From a bacterium (lineage in GTDB: Bacteria > Bacillota > Clostridia > Lachnospirales > Lachnospiraceae): a stretch of DNA of 54,472 nt. The stretch lies in NCBI GenBank assembly GCA_030524675.1, contig JAUNGE010000021.1:1-54472 (forward strand), in the 5' to 3' direction. Position numbers and translations under genes: made by a program. Below are positions 1 to 7,936 of this stretch, one piece after another; position 1 is the first letter of the stretch; every line of letters begins with the position of its first letter. The notes below the pieces were generated by a model. It was not told the origin of the DNA. It searched no databases and saw only the letters and a program-made list of their open reading frames with translations.

Positions 1-146
1 GAAGTGCTGGTACATCCCGACTGATGCCTTGATTTTCTTTTTATTTATAATTTCTTTTTCTTGTTTTTTCTATTTTGCCTCATTCAAGACCCGCTTTTGT
101 GAGGCCTCATAAGATTTTTTAATCCTTTTTCACGTTACAATTTTCT
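1..146. other. AT-rich intergenic end, no gene
   Basis: I see no coding sequence here. The stretch is rich in T on the plus strand and contains a short inverted repeat (GCCTCA near 77, TGAGGC near 99) that could fold into a weak hairpin beyond the 3' end of the glycosidase gene. It lacks a clean U-tract on the minus strand, so I do not call it a terminator. Confidence 0.4.
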
Positions 147-2354
147 CTACAACAGCCCATACGGCACAGGCTTTCTGCCGTATCGGTTTGCCATATTTCC
201 GGTCACAACCAGACGCAGTTCATTCGGTCCTTCCTTCAAAAATGGCCGCAGTGAGAAACAATGCGGCGCCCAGAAGCACACGCCCGCAGAGACGCCATTG
301 ACAAACAGCTCTGTCATTTCCTCAGCCGAAACTTCTATCTGTATACCTGGCTGCTCCAGCTCTTCTTTTGTGCAATCCAGTTCTGCCCGATAGATTTTCT
401 GGATGTTCTCCGGCCTGTCCTCCTCCAGACAAAATTCCGGCGTTTTCACCAGAACACCGCTCTGTTTTTTGGACAGATTCATCGAAGGCTTTTCGGGCAA
501 TTTCTCGTACTCCTGTCTCTCGCAGGCGAACATCAGAAGGCTTCCTCTGCGCGGCAGGTACAGCTTCCATCCTCTGTTCCATTCTCTGCTGCCCAAACAT
601 TCAAAATCCAGATTGTCCTCGCATCGGTCAGAAGTATTCTGGTTAAAACACGGTTCACCCTGCCATGCCTCGCCGGTCCACAAATCATAGCAGCCAATCA
701 GACTTTCTGTCGGAAGCGCCACATCTGCCTCTATCGCTTCCTCCCCTTCATTGACAAAGAACCAACATTCTGTGTCCGCACGCCGAAAATGTGCGGAGCG
801 CAGTTTATCCTGCCATGGCAAACAGATGCAGTTTGGCTCCACTGTACTCTGTTTCCACTCCTTGTCCGCCCTGCACACAGGAGGAGCGAGATGTGGCACC
901 TGCTCAAACTGTGCCTTATCACCGACCACCGCCTCATAGACCTGCTCCCCACACACGAGCCTGCCATTCTCCACACGGCAGTCCTTCCAGACACTCTCTG
1001 GCAAATACCGGAATCCTATCTGATTTCTCTGCAGAGGCGCGGCTAGCTCCGGCACTAGGTTGCGGTTGCTGCACAATACAGCCACTTTATCCAAGGAAAC
1101 GATATCCGTCATCAGTGCGCTCAAGCGCTGCATATAGCGCGCCCACAGGCGGTAATGCGGCCACCATATGCTGTTTGGTCCCACATCCGGCGGGCGCTCT
1201 CCACTTCTGGCGCCTCTGACACTGTAATAAAATGCATGCGGCACAAACAGATTCACCCCGCGCACTGCCATCCAGTCCAACCACCATTTGATATCGCTGC
1301 CTGTGACGAACCACGGATTTTTATCTTTGCTGCAGTCGCCAAAGCACTCATTAGCATTGCGCCTGCGCCCCATAAGCAATGCAGCATCCGCACCGCAGTG
1401 CGCCATTGTGGATTCCATGCCATCCACAGAATCCCCCTCCGGCGCCACACGGCGCTGTATCAAATCCTGCCCTGGAATGTGAAACCAGCGTTCTACCTCA
1501 ATGTCATCGCTCTGGTGCGGATGTCCCATCAGAGCAATCCCATGTTCCTCACACCACTCAGACAGCCTCTTATAGTACACATTACTCTCTCTCTGCAAAA
1601 TAAGCTGTTCATACAGCCTGGTATCCTCATTCTGCTCTCCGCGAAACAGAGCCGCCAAATTCGCCAGATTTCCGCCCGCGGCCGTGAAATCCGCAGCAAA
1701 TCCTGCCGTCCATGGAAACATGTCTCTCACATTTCGTCCCAAAATACTGGGTTCATCCGTAAACATGGCAAAAATGGTATTTCCAAAATAGGGGTTTAAA
1801 TGCGCATAATACTGCTCATGCGTCAACTCGATAAAACGGCTGACTGCTGTGGGATTTAAAATATCCGCACTGAGCGGAACATCGGGTTCCCCGTCATCCT
1901 CCCCAAAATGAATTCCCCGCAGCGTACCGCCGCTGTGACGTGCCACCAGCACACCGTCCGCTGTCTCTGCCAAAACCTCGTCCTCCGGCTGCGGCGCAGG
2001 CACCAGTGCGATTCCATATGAAGCCAGCTCCGGATGACCTTCCACTACTTTTCCGCCCGCCGAGCCGGAAGGATACATACCCTCATCGTACAGTACCACC
2101 TGCATATTCAGCTTTGCAGCTGCCTGCACCGCCACCTTAATATAGTGAAAAAAGGTATCTGACAGATACGCAATCCTCTTTGGCAAACCAATGCGCGGAT
2201 GCAGCACCACCCCATAAATGCCGTGCGCAGCAAAATCCCTCAACTGGCATTGTATCATTTCCTCTGATAACTCATCATTCAAAAACCAGAATGGGACTGC
2301 TGTAAATTCCCGCTCCGGCTCAGAAAGAATCTGTATGATTTTTATGTCGTTCAT
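147..2354 (-). CDS. GH106-like glycoside hydrolase (rhamnosidase-type), cytoplasmic
   Basis: A 735-residue protein without a signal peptide. The N-terminal region has the signature of the large GH106-like family: FWFLND near residue 22, HPRIGLP near 52, then a YDEGMYPSG segment near 90 typical of the barrel. An acidic TDEPS segment near residue 199 is a plausible catalytic-site strand. The C-terminal ~100 residues (FVNGVSAG, GPNELRLVV) look like the beta-sandwich jelly roll seen in GH2 and rhamnosidase families. The start is well placed behind AAGGAG with eight bases of spacing. Family members cleave alpha-L-rhamnosides or related glycosides; the substrate cannot be read from sequence. The lack of an export signal suggests action on imported oligosaccharides. 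It stands alone and diverges from the symporter gene. Confidence 0.72.
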   Translation of the reverse strand: MNDIKIIQILSEPEREFTAVPFWFLNDELSEEMIQCQLRDFAAHGIYGVVLHPRIGLPKRIAYLSDTFFHYIKVAVQAAAKLNMQVVLYDEGMYPSGSAGGKVVEGHPELASYGIALVPAPQPEDEVLAETADGVLVARHSGGTLRGIHFGEDDGEPDVPLSADILNPTAVSRFIELTHEQYYAHLNPYFGNTIFAMFTDEPSILGRNVRDMFPWTAGFAADFTAAGGNLANLAALFRGEQNEDTRLYEQLILQRESNVYYKRLSEWCEEHGIALMGHPHQSDDIEVERWFHIPGQDLIQRRVAPEGDSVDGMESTMAHCGADAALLMGRRRNANECFGDCSKDKNPWFVTGSDIKWWLDWMAVRGVNLFVPHAFYYSVRGARSGERPPDVGPNSIWWPHYRLWARYMQRLSALMTDIVSLDKVAVLCSNRNLVPELAAPLQRNQIGFRYLPESVWKDCRVENGRLVCGEQVYEAVVGDKAQFEQVPHLAPPVCRADKEWKQSTVEPNCICLPWQDKLRSAHFRRADTECWFFVNEGEEAIEADVALPTESLIGCYDLWTGEAWQGEPCFNQNTSDRCEDNLDFECLGSREWNRGWKLYLPRRGSLLMFACERQEYEKLPEKPSMNLSKKQSGVLVKTPEFCLEEDRPENIQKIYRAELDCTKEELEQPGIQIEVSAEEMTELFVNGVSAGVCFWAPHCFSLRPFLKEGPNELRLVVTGNMANRYGRKPVPYGLL

Positions 2355-2548
2355 GTAAATCTCCTTCAGAAAAGTGAACTGCTCTTTTCTTATGTTATCT
2401 CTGCATCATTCTGTGTGACTTTTCCATACCTTTACTATAAAACTTATTCGCCTTTCTGTCCATGCCCTTCTTCATCTTTCTTTTATACCAGAACCACCAA
2501 AAAGACCGCCTTTTGCCATTGCCAATCGTTTGCTTCGCACAAAAGCGC

Positions 2549-2577
2549 TTGACAACTCTTTACCGCTGTGCTATTTT
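2549..2577 (+). promoter_or_regulatory. Sigma-A promoter for the symporter leader
   Basis: TTGACA at 2549-2554, a 17-base spacer and TATTTT at 2572-2577. It would start a leader of about 370 bases before the symporter start codon. Confidence 0.6.
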
Positions 2578-2584
2578 ATTAAAA

Positions 2585-2790
2585 TAAAGTTTAAAGTGAA
2601 TAGAGAGCCGTATTCCGAAGAATGTTATGGGACGGAACATCGGCAAAAAAGAATAGATATTTGCAATGGGGTAGATATTTCTATTTGCATTAAAGTTTTC
2701 CTGTGTGCAAATACCTGAGTTGGTCTTTTTCTTGCTCGCATACAGCAGGCAGGCGGAACGAATCGTTCCACCTGCCTTTTCTTTTTTACT
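2585..2790 (+). ncRNA. Structured 5' leader RNA, possible attenuator or riboswitch (unassigned)
   Basis: Between the promoter and the symporter the transcript can form several helices. ATGTT/AACAT (about 2622-2640) is closed by CCG/CGG. TATTTGCA near 2683 pairs with TGCAAATA near 2705. A long terminator stem (2747-2777) follows. An intrinsic terminator inside the leader of a transporter gene suggests conditional readthrough. I could not match the core of the glycine, lysine, SAM, THF, guanidine or sodium riboswitches, so the class is unknown. A stand-alone small RNA ending at the terminator is also possible. Confidence 0.35.
2747..2787 (+). terminator. Intrinsic terminator inside the symporter leader
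   Basis: Near-perfect 15-base arms (2747-2761 and 2763-2777, one C/T mismatch that still allows a G-U pair) are followed by TTTTCTTTTTT. It lies about 170 bases before the symporter start codon, so full-length transcripts need readthrough or a second promoter. Confidence 0.75.
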
Positions 2791-2953
2791 CTTATTTTTT
2801 ACCTCTGTTTTTCACTCTTTTTTGCTGTCTCTTACTTGTTCTGTTACTCTTTTTTGTTCTTTCTCCTGCATTTCTTCTCAAACTGCTGCTTTATTGACTT
2901 TATTACTAGTATTACCGCTATTCTTATACATTATCACACTAGGAGGAATGAGT

Positions 2954-4444
2954 ATGATCGATCTGATCGCGAATATCAACGGAAAAATCAATGGCTTTGT
3001 GTGGGGACTCCCCATGCTGGTTCTTCTGGTAGGAACTGGAATCCTGATGACACTGCTCACAAAGGTCTTCCAGATCTCCCACTTTGGCTACTGGATGAAA
3101 CACACCCTGGGCAGCATCTTCACCGACAAACACATCACAAAACACACAGGGGAGGATGACCAGTCCATCTCTCAGTTTCAGTCTCTCTGTACTGCACTGG
3201 CAGCCACCATCGGTACAGGCAACATCGTAGGCGTGGCCTCCGCCCTGCTCTTCGGTGGTCCTGGCTCTATTTTCTGGATGTGGATTGTAGCGTTTTTCGG
3301 CATGATGACCAACTATTCTGAGAACGTTCTCGGTATTTATTACAGAAGAAAAAATCCAAACGGTGAATGGTGCGGAGGCGCCATGTATTATCTGCGCGAC
3401 GGCCTCGGTGCAAAGCAAGGCATGAAACAGATCGGCGCTCTTTTAGCTACTTTGTTTGCTATATTCTGCCTTCTGGCTTCCTTCGGTATTGGAAATATGA
3501 GCCAAATCAATTCCATCGCCGGAAATATGAAATCCGCATTCGGCATTCCGAATCTGGTTACTGGTATTGTGCTGATGGTGTTTGCCGGACTCGTTATTCT
3601 TGGCGGTATCAAGAGAATCGCTTCTGTAACCGAAAAACTGGTGCCTTTTATGGCAATCTTCTACATCATTGGTGCTCTTGTTATCTGTATCTGCAATGCA
3701 GACCAGATTGGACCGGCCTTTGCAGCTATCTTTAAGGGCGCATTTGCCATGAAAGCAGTCGGCGGCGGCATCGTCGGTTCCGGCATCAAGCTGGCCCTCA
3801 CCTGGGGTATGAAGCGCGGTGTTTTCTCCAACGAGGCAGGTCTTGGTTCTTCTGTCATGGTTCATTCCAGCTCCAATGTAAAAGAACCGGTCCGCCAGGG
3901 TATGTGGGGCATCTTTGAAGTATTTGCAGATACCATTGTTGTGTGCAGTCTGACTGCACTGACTGTACTGACTTCTGGACTCGTTGACCTAGAAACCGGC
4001 GCTGTTGTCAGCAGTGCAGAAGGCTCTGCTCTGGTGGGTGAGGCATTTGCTACAGTATTTGGGAAAGCCGGCCCTGCCTTTATCGCTGTTGCGATTCTGC
4101 TCTTTGCGTTCTCGACGGTTCTCGGATGGAGTCACTACGGAACCAAGGCATTTGAGTACCTCTTCGGTTCTGGCGCTATCGTTGTGTATCGTGTGATTTT
4201 TATCGTATTCATTCTAGGCGGCGCTACCATGAGCTTAGACCTAGCGTGGGATTTGTCCGACACCTTTAATGGTCTGATGGCAATTCCAAACCTGATTGGT
4301 GTCCTCTCTCTGTCTCCGGTCGTATATCAAATTACCAAAAACTATGTAGACCGCAAAATCCACGGCATCGATGAAAAACCGATGTTGTCTGCTTTCCCTG
4401 ATATCCAAAAACTTCAGGAACAAGCTCTGGATGACAGTGAATAA
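2954..4444 (+). CDS. Alanine/glycine:cation symporter (AGCS family)
   Basis: About 496 residues. An inner-membrane secondary transporter that takes up alanine or glycine with Na+ or H+. Family hallmarks are seen: LCTALAATIGTGNIVGVA near residue 75, GPGSIFWMW, NPNGEWCGGAMYYLRDGL, GMKRGVFSNEAGLGS near 300, and FAFSTVLGWSHYG near 400. About eleven hydrophobic segments are spread over the length. The open frame extends further upstream to 2705, but AGGAGG at 2941-2946 sits seven bases before the ATG at 2954, so I start there (the ATG at 2948 is too close). The upstream translated stretch overlaps the terminator hairpin and is noise. Transcription ends at the hairpin at 4477-4537. The exact amino-acid substrate is not certain. 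Confidence 0.9.
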   Translation: MIDLIANINGKINGFVWGLPMLVLLVGTGILMTLLTKVFQISHFGYWMKHTLGSIFTDKHITKHTGEDDQSISQFQSLCTALAATIGTGNIVGVASALLFGGPGSIFWMWIVAFFGMMTNYSENVLGIYYRRKNPNGEWCGGAMYYLRDGLGAKQGMKQIGALLATLFAIFCLLASFGIGNMSQINSIAGNMKSAFGIPNLVTGIVLMVFAGLVILGGIKRIASVTEKLVPFMAIFYIIGALVICICNADQIGPAFAAIFKGAFAMKAVGGGIVGSGIKLALTWGMKRGVFSNEAGLGSSVMVHSSSNVKEPVRQGMWGIFEVFADTIVVCSLTALTVLTSGLVDLETGAVVSSAEGSALVGEAFATVFGKAGPAFIAVAILLFAFSTVLGWSHYGTKAFEYLFGSGAIVVYRVIFIVFILGGATMSLDLAWDLSDTFNGLMAIPNLIGVLSLSPVVYQITKNYVDRKIHGIDEKPMLSAFPDIQKLQEQALDDSE

Positions 4445-4476
4445 AAGCGCCAAAACAACGGCAACAACAAAAAGAA

Positions 4477-4537
4477 GGGTATCCTGTGATGATTCAAAGC
4501 CTAAAAAAGCTTGAAATTCACGGGATACCCCTTTTTT
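4477..4537 (+). terminator. Terminator after symporter gene, probably bidirectional
   Basis: GGGTATCC..GTGA at 4477 pairs with TCAC.GGGATACCC ending at 4530, followed by TTTTTT on the plus strand. The minus strand reads CTTCTTTTT after the same stem, so it can also end the sorE-like operon that converges on it. Confidence 0.8.
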
Positions 4538-4630
4538 ATATCTCTCCGTTCTAAAACCTAGTGTGTGCAGCCCCTTCAGCTTTTATACGCTAAGTTAAGG
4601 AGAATGAATTCCATCTTAAGAAGTTCACTC

Positions 4631-5896
4631 TTAGCAGTTCACTCCAAAGTGCTCAAACAGGATTTTCTCTGCTTCTGCATTCCAAAGACCTCTGTGAGCC
4701 TTGCAGGAATCGCTCAGTTTCTTAAATAACGGGTCTGTCTCCCCCAGCTTCTCAAAATCATCAATCGCTGTCAGCGGCATGTCAAACTGCGTGTAGGTCA
4801 GTTTCTTTCCTCCTGGAATGGACGGCAGTGTCTTGGTTGCTTCTGCGATACTGTCGATACCGCCTACATGTGTTACCATAACAGCTGGCTCAATGGCACC
4901 CTTTGCTGCCAGAGTGTTTGCCTCAATCAAGTCATCGGTATTTCCACCGGTGGTTCCCATGATGTGAGAGCTGGTGTAATGCACATTGTACAGGTTGATT
5001 TCAGCCTTGAACTGGTTGTCAGTCGGGCCTGCGAAGAAGTTCATGCAGCCGTCAAATGCCAGCAGTTTGTCGCCCATCTCAGCAACCGGCTTAATCGGAA
5101 CGTATACAAACACATCATCATATCCGTGTCCTTCGGTAATATCCATAAGCTCTTTGATCGGGTCTTCCATCTTTGCTGTGTTCACATACAGAAGCTCTAC
5201 GCCTTTCTCTTTTGCAGACTCCTCAGAAATCACTTCTCTTGCGCGTGCAATTTTTGCATCATCTACCTCAGTAACTACGATTCTCTTCGGACGGTTCTCA
5301 AACTGGATACCATAGCTGACTGCGCCCAGTCCCATCGGGCCGCATCCACCCATAATCAGAATGTTTCCATCTACCTTGGTTCCCATTGCATGATTGTAAT
5401 TCTGCTTGTTGGTATGGTAGTTTGCATGATATCCACCGATAATACAGCTCATCGGCTCGCCCAGGGAAGCCTCAAAGAAGCTCTCGCCCTCATACGGAAG
5501 CAGGCAGCCCAGTTCCATCACTTCGTGAGGAATGATGCAGTAGGTGCAAGCTCCGCCGAAGAACTCATAGGAATATCCTGGAGATGCCAGGCTTCCTTTG
5601 TAGTTCAGTGCTGGCTGCTGTGCAAATTTCTGTCCTGGTTTGAACTGATCCTGCCACTTTTTGCCGACCTCGACGATAACGCCTGCGAACTCATGTCCGA
5701 TGATAACTGGATTGGTGTCGATGTTCTGCGGAGCACGTTTGTGCTTCTTGCCCTGTTTTACCAGCTTGTAAGTGGACATACAGATGCTGTCGCTCATAAC
5801 CTTAACTAAAATCTCATCATCTTTAATCTGCGGAAGCTCAAACTCTTCCAAACGTAAATCCATCTCTCCATACATTCTGACTGCTTTCGTCTTCAT
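4631..5896 (-). CDS. sorE: SorE-like zinc-dependent dehydrogenase (L-sorbose-1-phosphate reductase family)
   Basis: A 421-residue medium-chain dehydrogenase. It resembles L-sorbose-1-phosphate reductase: MKTKAVRMYG start, GHEFAGVIVEVG near residue 70, LGEPMSCIIGG near 146, a Rossmann GGCGPMGLGA near 184, and GCMNFFAGPTDNQF then GTTGGNTDD near 300. SorE interconverts L-sorbose-1-phosphate and D-glucitol-6-phosphate; here it is last in a mannitol-type PTS operon, so it probably oxidises a PTS-made hexitol phosphate or reduces a ketose phosphate. Two in-frame starts lie six bases apart (5902 and 5896). I prefer 5896 because AAAGGAG is nine bases upstream; 5902 leaves only three. The gap of 180 bases to the kinase gene has no clear terminator, so cotranscription is likely. 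The exact substrate is inferred. Confidence 0.78.
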   Translation of the reverse strand: MKTKAVRMYGEMDLRLEEFELPQIKDDEILVKVMSDSICMSTYKLVKQGKKHKRAPQNIDTNPVIIGHEFAGVIVEVGKKWQDQFKPGQKFAQQPALNYKGSLASPGYSYEFFGGACTYCIIPHEVMELGCLLPYEGESFFEASLGEPMSCIIGGYHANYHTNKQNYNHAMGTKVDGNILIMGGCGPMGLGAVSYGIQFENRPKRIVVTEVDDAKIARAREVISEESAKEKGVELLYVNTAKMEDPIKELMDITEGHGYDDVFVYVPIKPVAEMGDKLLAFDGCMNFFAGPTDNQFKAEINLYNVHYTSSHIMGTTGGNTDDLIEANTLAAKGAIEPAVMVTHVGGIDSIAEATKTLPSIPGGKKLTYTQFDMPLTAIDDFEKLGETDPLFKKLSDSCKAHRGLWNAEAEKILFEHFGVNC

Positions 5897-6078
5897 AACC
5901 ATATTCTCCTTTACTGAATTTTATTTTCTATATTTTCCACTCTATGTTCTGTTTCTTACCTGTCCAAAAGCGATTCAAATTACCAAAAAACGCTTCTTTT
6001 CCCCTTTGTTCTTTGCCCTTTCCCGTATGCTTTTTTCCTGCATCGGACCTGCTGCCGTATCTTGGCTTTTCCTTGCTA

Positions 6079-7011
6079 TTATTTTGCCGGAACTACTGTC
6101 ACCTGCTTTGCCAGCTCATCTACTTTCTCTCTTGTCGGCGGCTTCGTTCCGATGGTTGTCACTGCACCTGCAGAAGTTGCCATACCCAGCTTAATCGTCT
6201 CATCAAAAGATAAATGATTATCCCAGCTGTATGCCAGTGCTGCTACCATCGCATCCCCTGCTCCTACGGTCGAATGTGCTTTTACTGTCAAACCTGGGCA
6301 ACGCACAGTATTTTCATCTGTCAAGAAGAGTGCTCCCATCTGTCCCAGAGAGATTGCTACCAGCTGAGAGCCATTCTCCAGAAGTTTCTTGCCCATGGAC
6401 ACCAACTCGCTCTCGGATGCACGGTAATCCAGTTTATAATACGCTTCCAGCTCTACTCGGTTCGGCTTTATCATATCAGGATGTGCTTCCAGTGCGTGTA
6501 CGAAGAGCTCTCCGTCCGCATCCATCAGTACCTTTGCACCTTTTTTGTGCACACGCTCTGTAATTACTTTGTAGATATTCTTGTCAACACCCTTTGGAAT
6601 ACTTCCTGCCAGTACCACCAACGTATCCTCAGAAGCATAACTTTCCAGCTTCTTCAAAAGTGCCTCAACCTGCTCCTCTGTCACCTTTGGTCCAGGTTCA
6701 TTTAACTCTGTCACCTCTCCCATCTTCTCCACTACCTTGGTGTTGGTTCTCGTCTCACCATCCACATAGATAAAATCTGTCGGGATTCCGTATTCCTTCA
6801 GCACATTCTCGATAGTCTCTCCTGCCTTGCCGCCCAGGAAACCAGTCGCCAGGCTGCTGCCGCCCAGAGCCTTGATGGTCTTGGAGACATTGATTCCCTT
6901 ACCGCCTGCATCCATCTCCACATTCTGAATTCGGTTCAATCCTCCCCGCTCCAGTCTCTCGATATCAATGGTCTTATCAATAGCTGGGTTCATCGTCACT
7001 GTGATAATCAT
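6079..7011 (-). CDS. fruK: PfkB-family 1-phosphofructokinase / ketose-phosphate kinase
   Basis: A 310-residue ribokinase-fold sugar-phosphate kinase. It opens with TVTMNPAIDKT, has the GGKGINVSKTIKALGG signature near residue 36, and the C-terminal anion-hole motif VGAGDAMVA with the catalytic Asp at about 253. This subfamily includes FruK (fructose-1-phosphate to fructose-1,6-bisphosphate) and LacC (tagatose-6-phosphate kinase), which are hard to separate by eye. The start overlaps the stop of the IIA gene by four bases (ATGA), so the two are translationally coupled. Next to a SorE-like dehydrogenase it would phosphorylate the ketose phosphate that enzyme makes, feeding an aldolase encoded elsewhere. 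Confidence 0.88.
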   Translation of the reverse strand: MIITVTMNPAIDKTIDIERLERGGLNRIQNVEMDAGGKGINVSKTIKALGGSSLATGFLGGKAGETIENVLKEYGIPTDFIYVDGETRTNTKVVEKMGEVTELNEPGPKVTEEQVEALLKKLESYASEDTLVVLAGSIPKGVDKNIYKVITERVHKKGAKVLMDADGELFVHALEAHPDMIKPNRVELEAYYKLDYRASESELVSMGKKLLENGSQLVAISLGQMGALFLTDENTVRCPGLTVKAHSTVGAGDAMVAALAYSWDNHLSFDETIKLGMATSAGAVTTIGTKPPTREKVDELAKQVTVVPAK

Positions 7012-7526
7012 GCTACATCCCCCTTCTCCGTAAAGGTACGGTAAATTTCTTCCTTAGTGCTTGCCACTACACGCTCAACTGCATCCAGCTCTGCCATTTT
7101 CTCAGCGATAATGCTCAGGATTTCCAGGTGATCCTCACCCACTCCTGCGATGCCGATTACCAACTTGACGTCCTCTGTGCCCCAGTTGGTTCCTTCCGGA
7201 AATACCATCACTGCAATACCAGAGCGCTTGATGTCCTTCTTCGCTTCCTCTACACCGTGAGGAAGTGCAATGCCGTTTCCGATGTTAGTCGGGAAAGAAA
7301 ATTCTCTCTGAATCATCGCCTCTGCATAGGATTCATTCACATAACCGCTCTCATAAAGAATCTTTCCCATCTCTCGGATTACTTCCTCTTTCGGCTTTGC
7401 CTTGCAATCCAAAATAATATTTTTCATTTCCAGAAGCTGCGGCTTCTCAGAAACAGCTTGCTCTACTGGCTTCTGCTCTACAATCTCCGCTTTCTCTGCT
7501 TTTCTCTTTTTACCAAAACCAAACAT
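7008..7526 (-). CDS. mtlF: PTS IIA component, mannitol/fructose type
   Basis: A 172-residue cytosolic phosphocarrier that passes phosphate from HPr to the IIB domain. The conserved IIA block is present: EFSFPTNIGNGIALPHG with the phospho-accepting His at about residue 90, then PEGTNWG and AGVGEDHLEIL. About 30 lysine- and glutamate-rich residues precede the domain, more than in a usual MtlF. I begin at 7526 because GGGAGG lies six bases before that ATG; the ATG six bases earlier abuts the ribosome site. It starts a second transcription unit of the regulon, with its own promoter and operator, and overlaps the kinase gene by four bases. Confidence 0.88.
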   Translation of the reverse strand: MFGFGKKRKAEKAEIVEQKPVEQAVSEKPQLLEMKNIILDCKAKPKEEVIREMGKILYESGYVNESYAEAMIQREFSFPTNIGNGIALPHGVEEAKKDIKRSGIAVMVFPEGTNWGTEDVKLVIGIAGVGEDHLEILSIIAEKMAELDAVERVVASTKEEIYRTFTEKGDVA

Positions 7527-7631
7527 ATACATCCTCCCATCTGATTTTTTATGCAATATTTTGCATTTTTTTACATTTTGTTTTTCTGTTCATTTCCTTT
7601 TGTTTCGTTCGTATCTCTTTTCTGTAATCTC

Positions 7632-7660
7632 ATTATATGACCAAAATACGCGGTTTTCAA
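7632..7660 (-). promoter_or_regulatory. Promoter of the IIA-kinase-dehydrogenase unit
   Basis: Minus-strand TTGAAA (complement at 7655-7660), exactly 17 bases, then TATAAT (7632-7637). The MtlR-like dyad at 7678-7700 lies just upstream of the -35, the right place for an activator. Confidence 0.8.
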
Positions 7661-7677
7661 TCGAAAGAAACGGGCAT

Positions 7678-7700
7678 TTGGCATCAGTCAATGGTGACAA
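7678..7700. promoter_or_regulatory. MtlR-like operator, site 1
   Basis: Imperfect dyad TTGGCATC-N7-GGTGACAA. It matches the site at 13274-13295 closely, and the similarity extends outward (AGAAACG on one side, AATC on the other). It lies 17 bases upstream of the -35 element of the IIA unit. The TTGxCAC..GTGxCAA form agrees with MtlR sites as I remember them from Bacillus. Confidence 0.6.
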
Positions 7701-7739
7701 AATCTGATGAAATGACAGTGATTTCATGTAAATATTCAT

Positions 7740-7800
7740 AAAAAAAGACAGGCCACATTTACAGCCAAATCCTGCGCTTGGCCGTAAACCATACCTGTCT
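7740..7800 (-). terminator. Terminator after the mtlR-like gene
   Basis: A two-part stem: AGACAGG/CCTGTCT outside and TTTAC.GCCAA/TTGGC.GTAAA inside. On the minus strand it is followed directly by TCTTTTTTT. It separates the IICB-IICB-regulator unit from the IIA unit. The stretch 7801-7936 beyond it holds only T-rich sequence and no gene. Confidence 0.8.
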
Positions 7801-7936
7801 TATTTTCTTTCTTCCCATCTTCTCTGTTTTATTTTTCTTGCTTTTTCTTCTCTTCTTTCTTCTCTTTTTTTCCTTTCTCTTTTGTCTTTCTCCATTTAAA
7901 AACAAAAATTTCACTGAGCAAAAATGCGGTTATGTC

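Noticed and set aside
261-1219. Several plus-strand open frames opposite the glycosidase gene
   Set aside because: They lie antisense to a well-supported gene, lack ribosome sites and have no family-like sequence.
2705-2953. N-terminal extension of the symporter frame
   Set aside because: It runs through the terminator hairpin and T-rich DNA; AGGAGG is placed correctly only for the start at 2954.
7560-7735. CcpA cre site upstream of the IIA gene
   Set aside because: No stretch fits the cre consensus well enough by eye.
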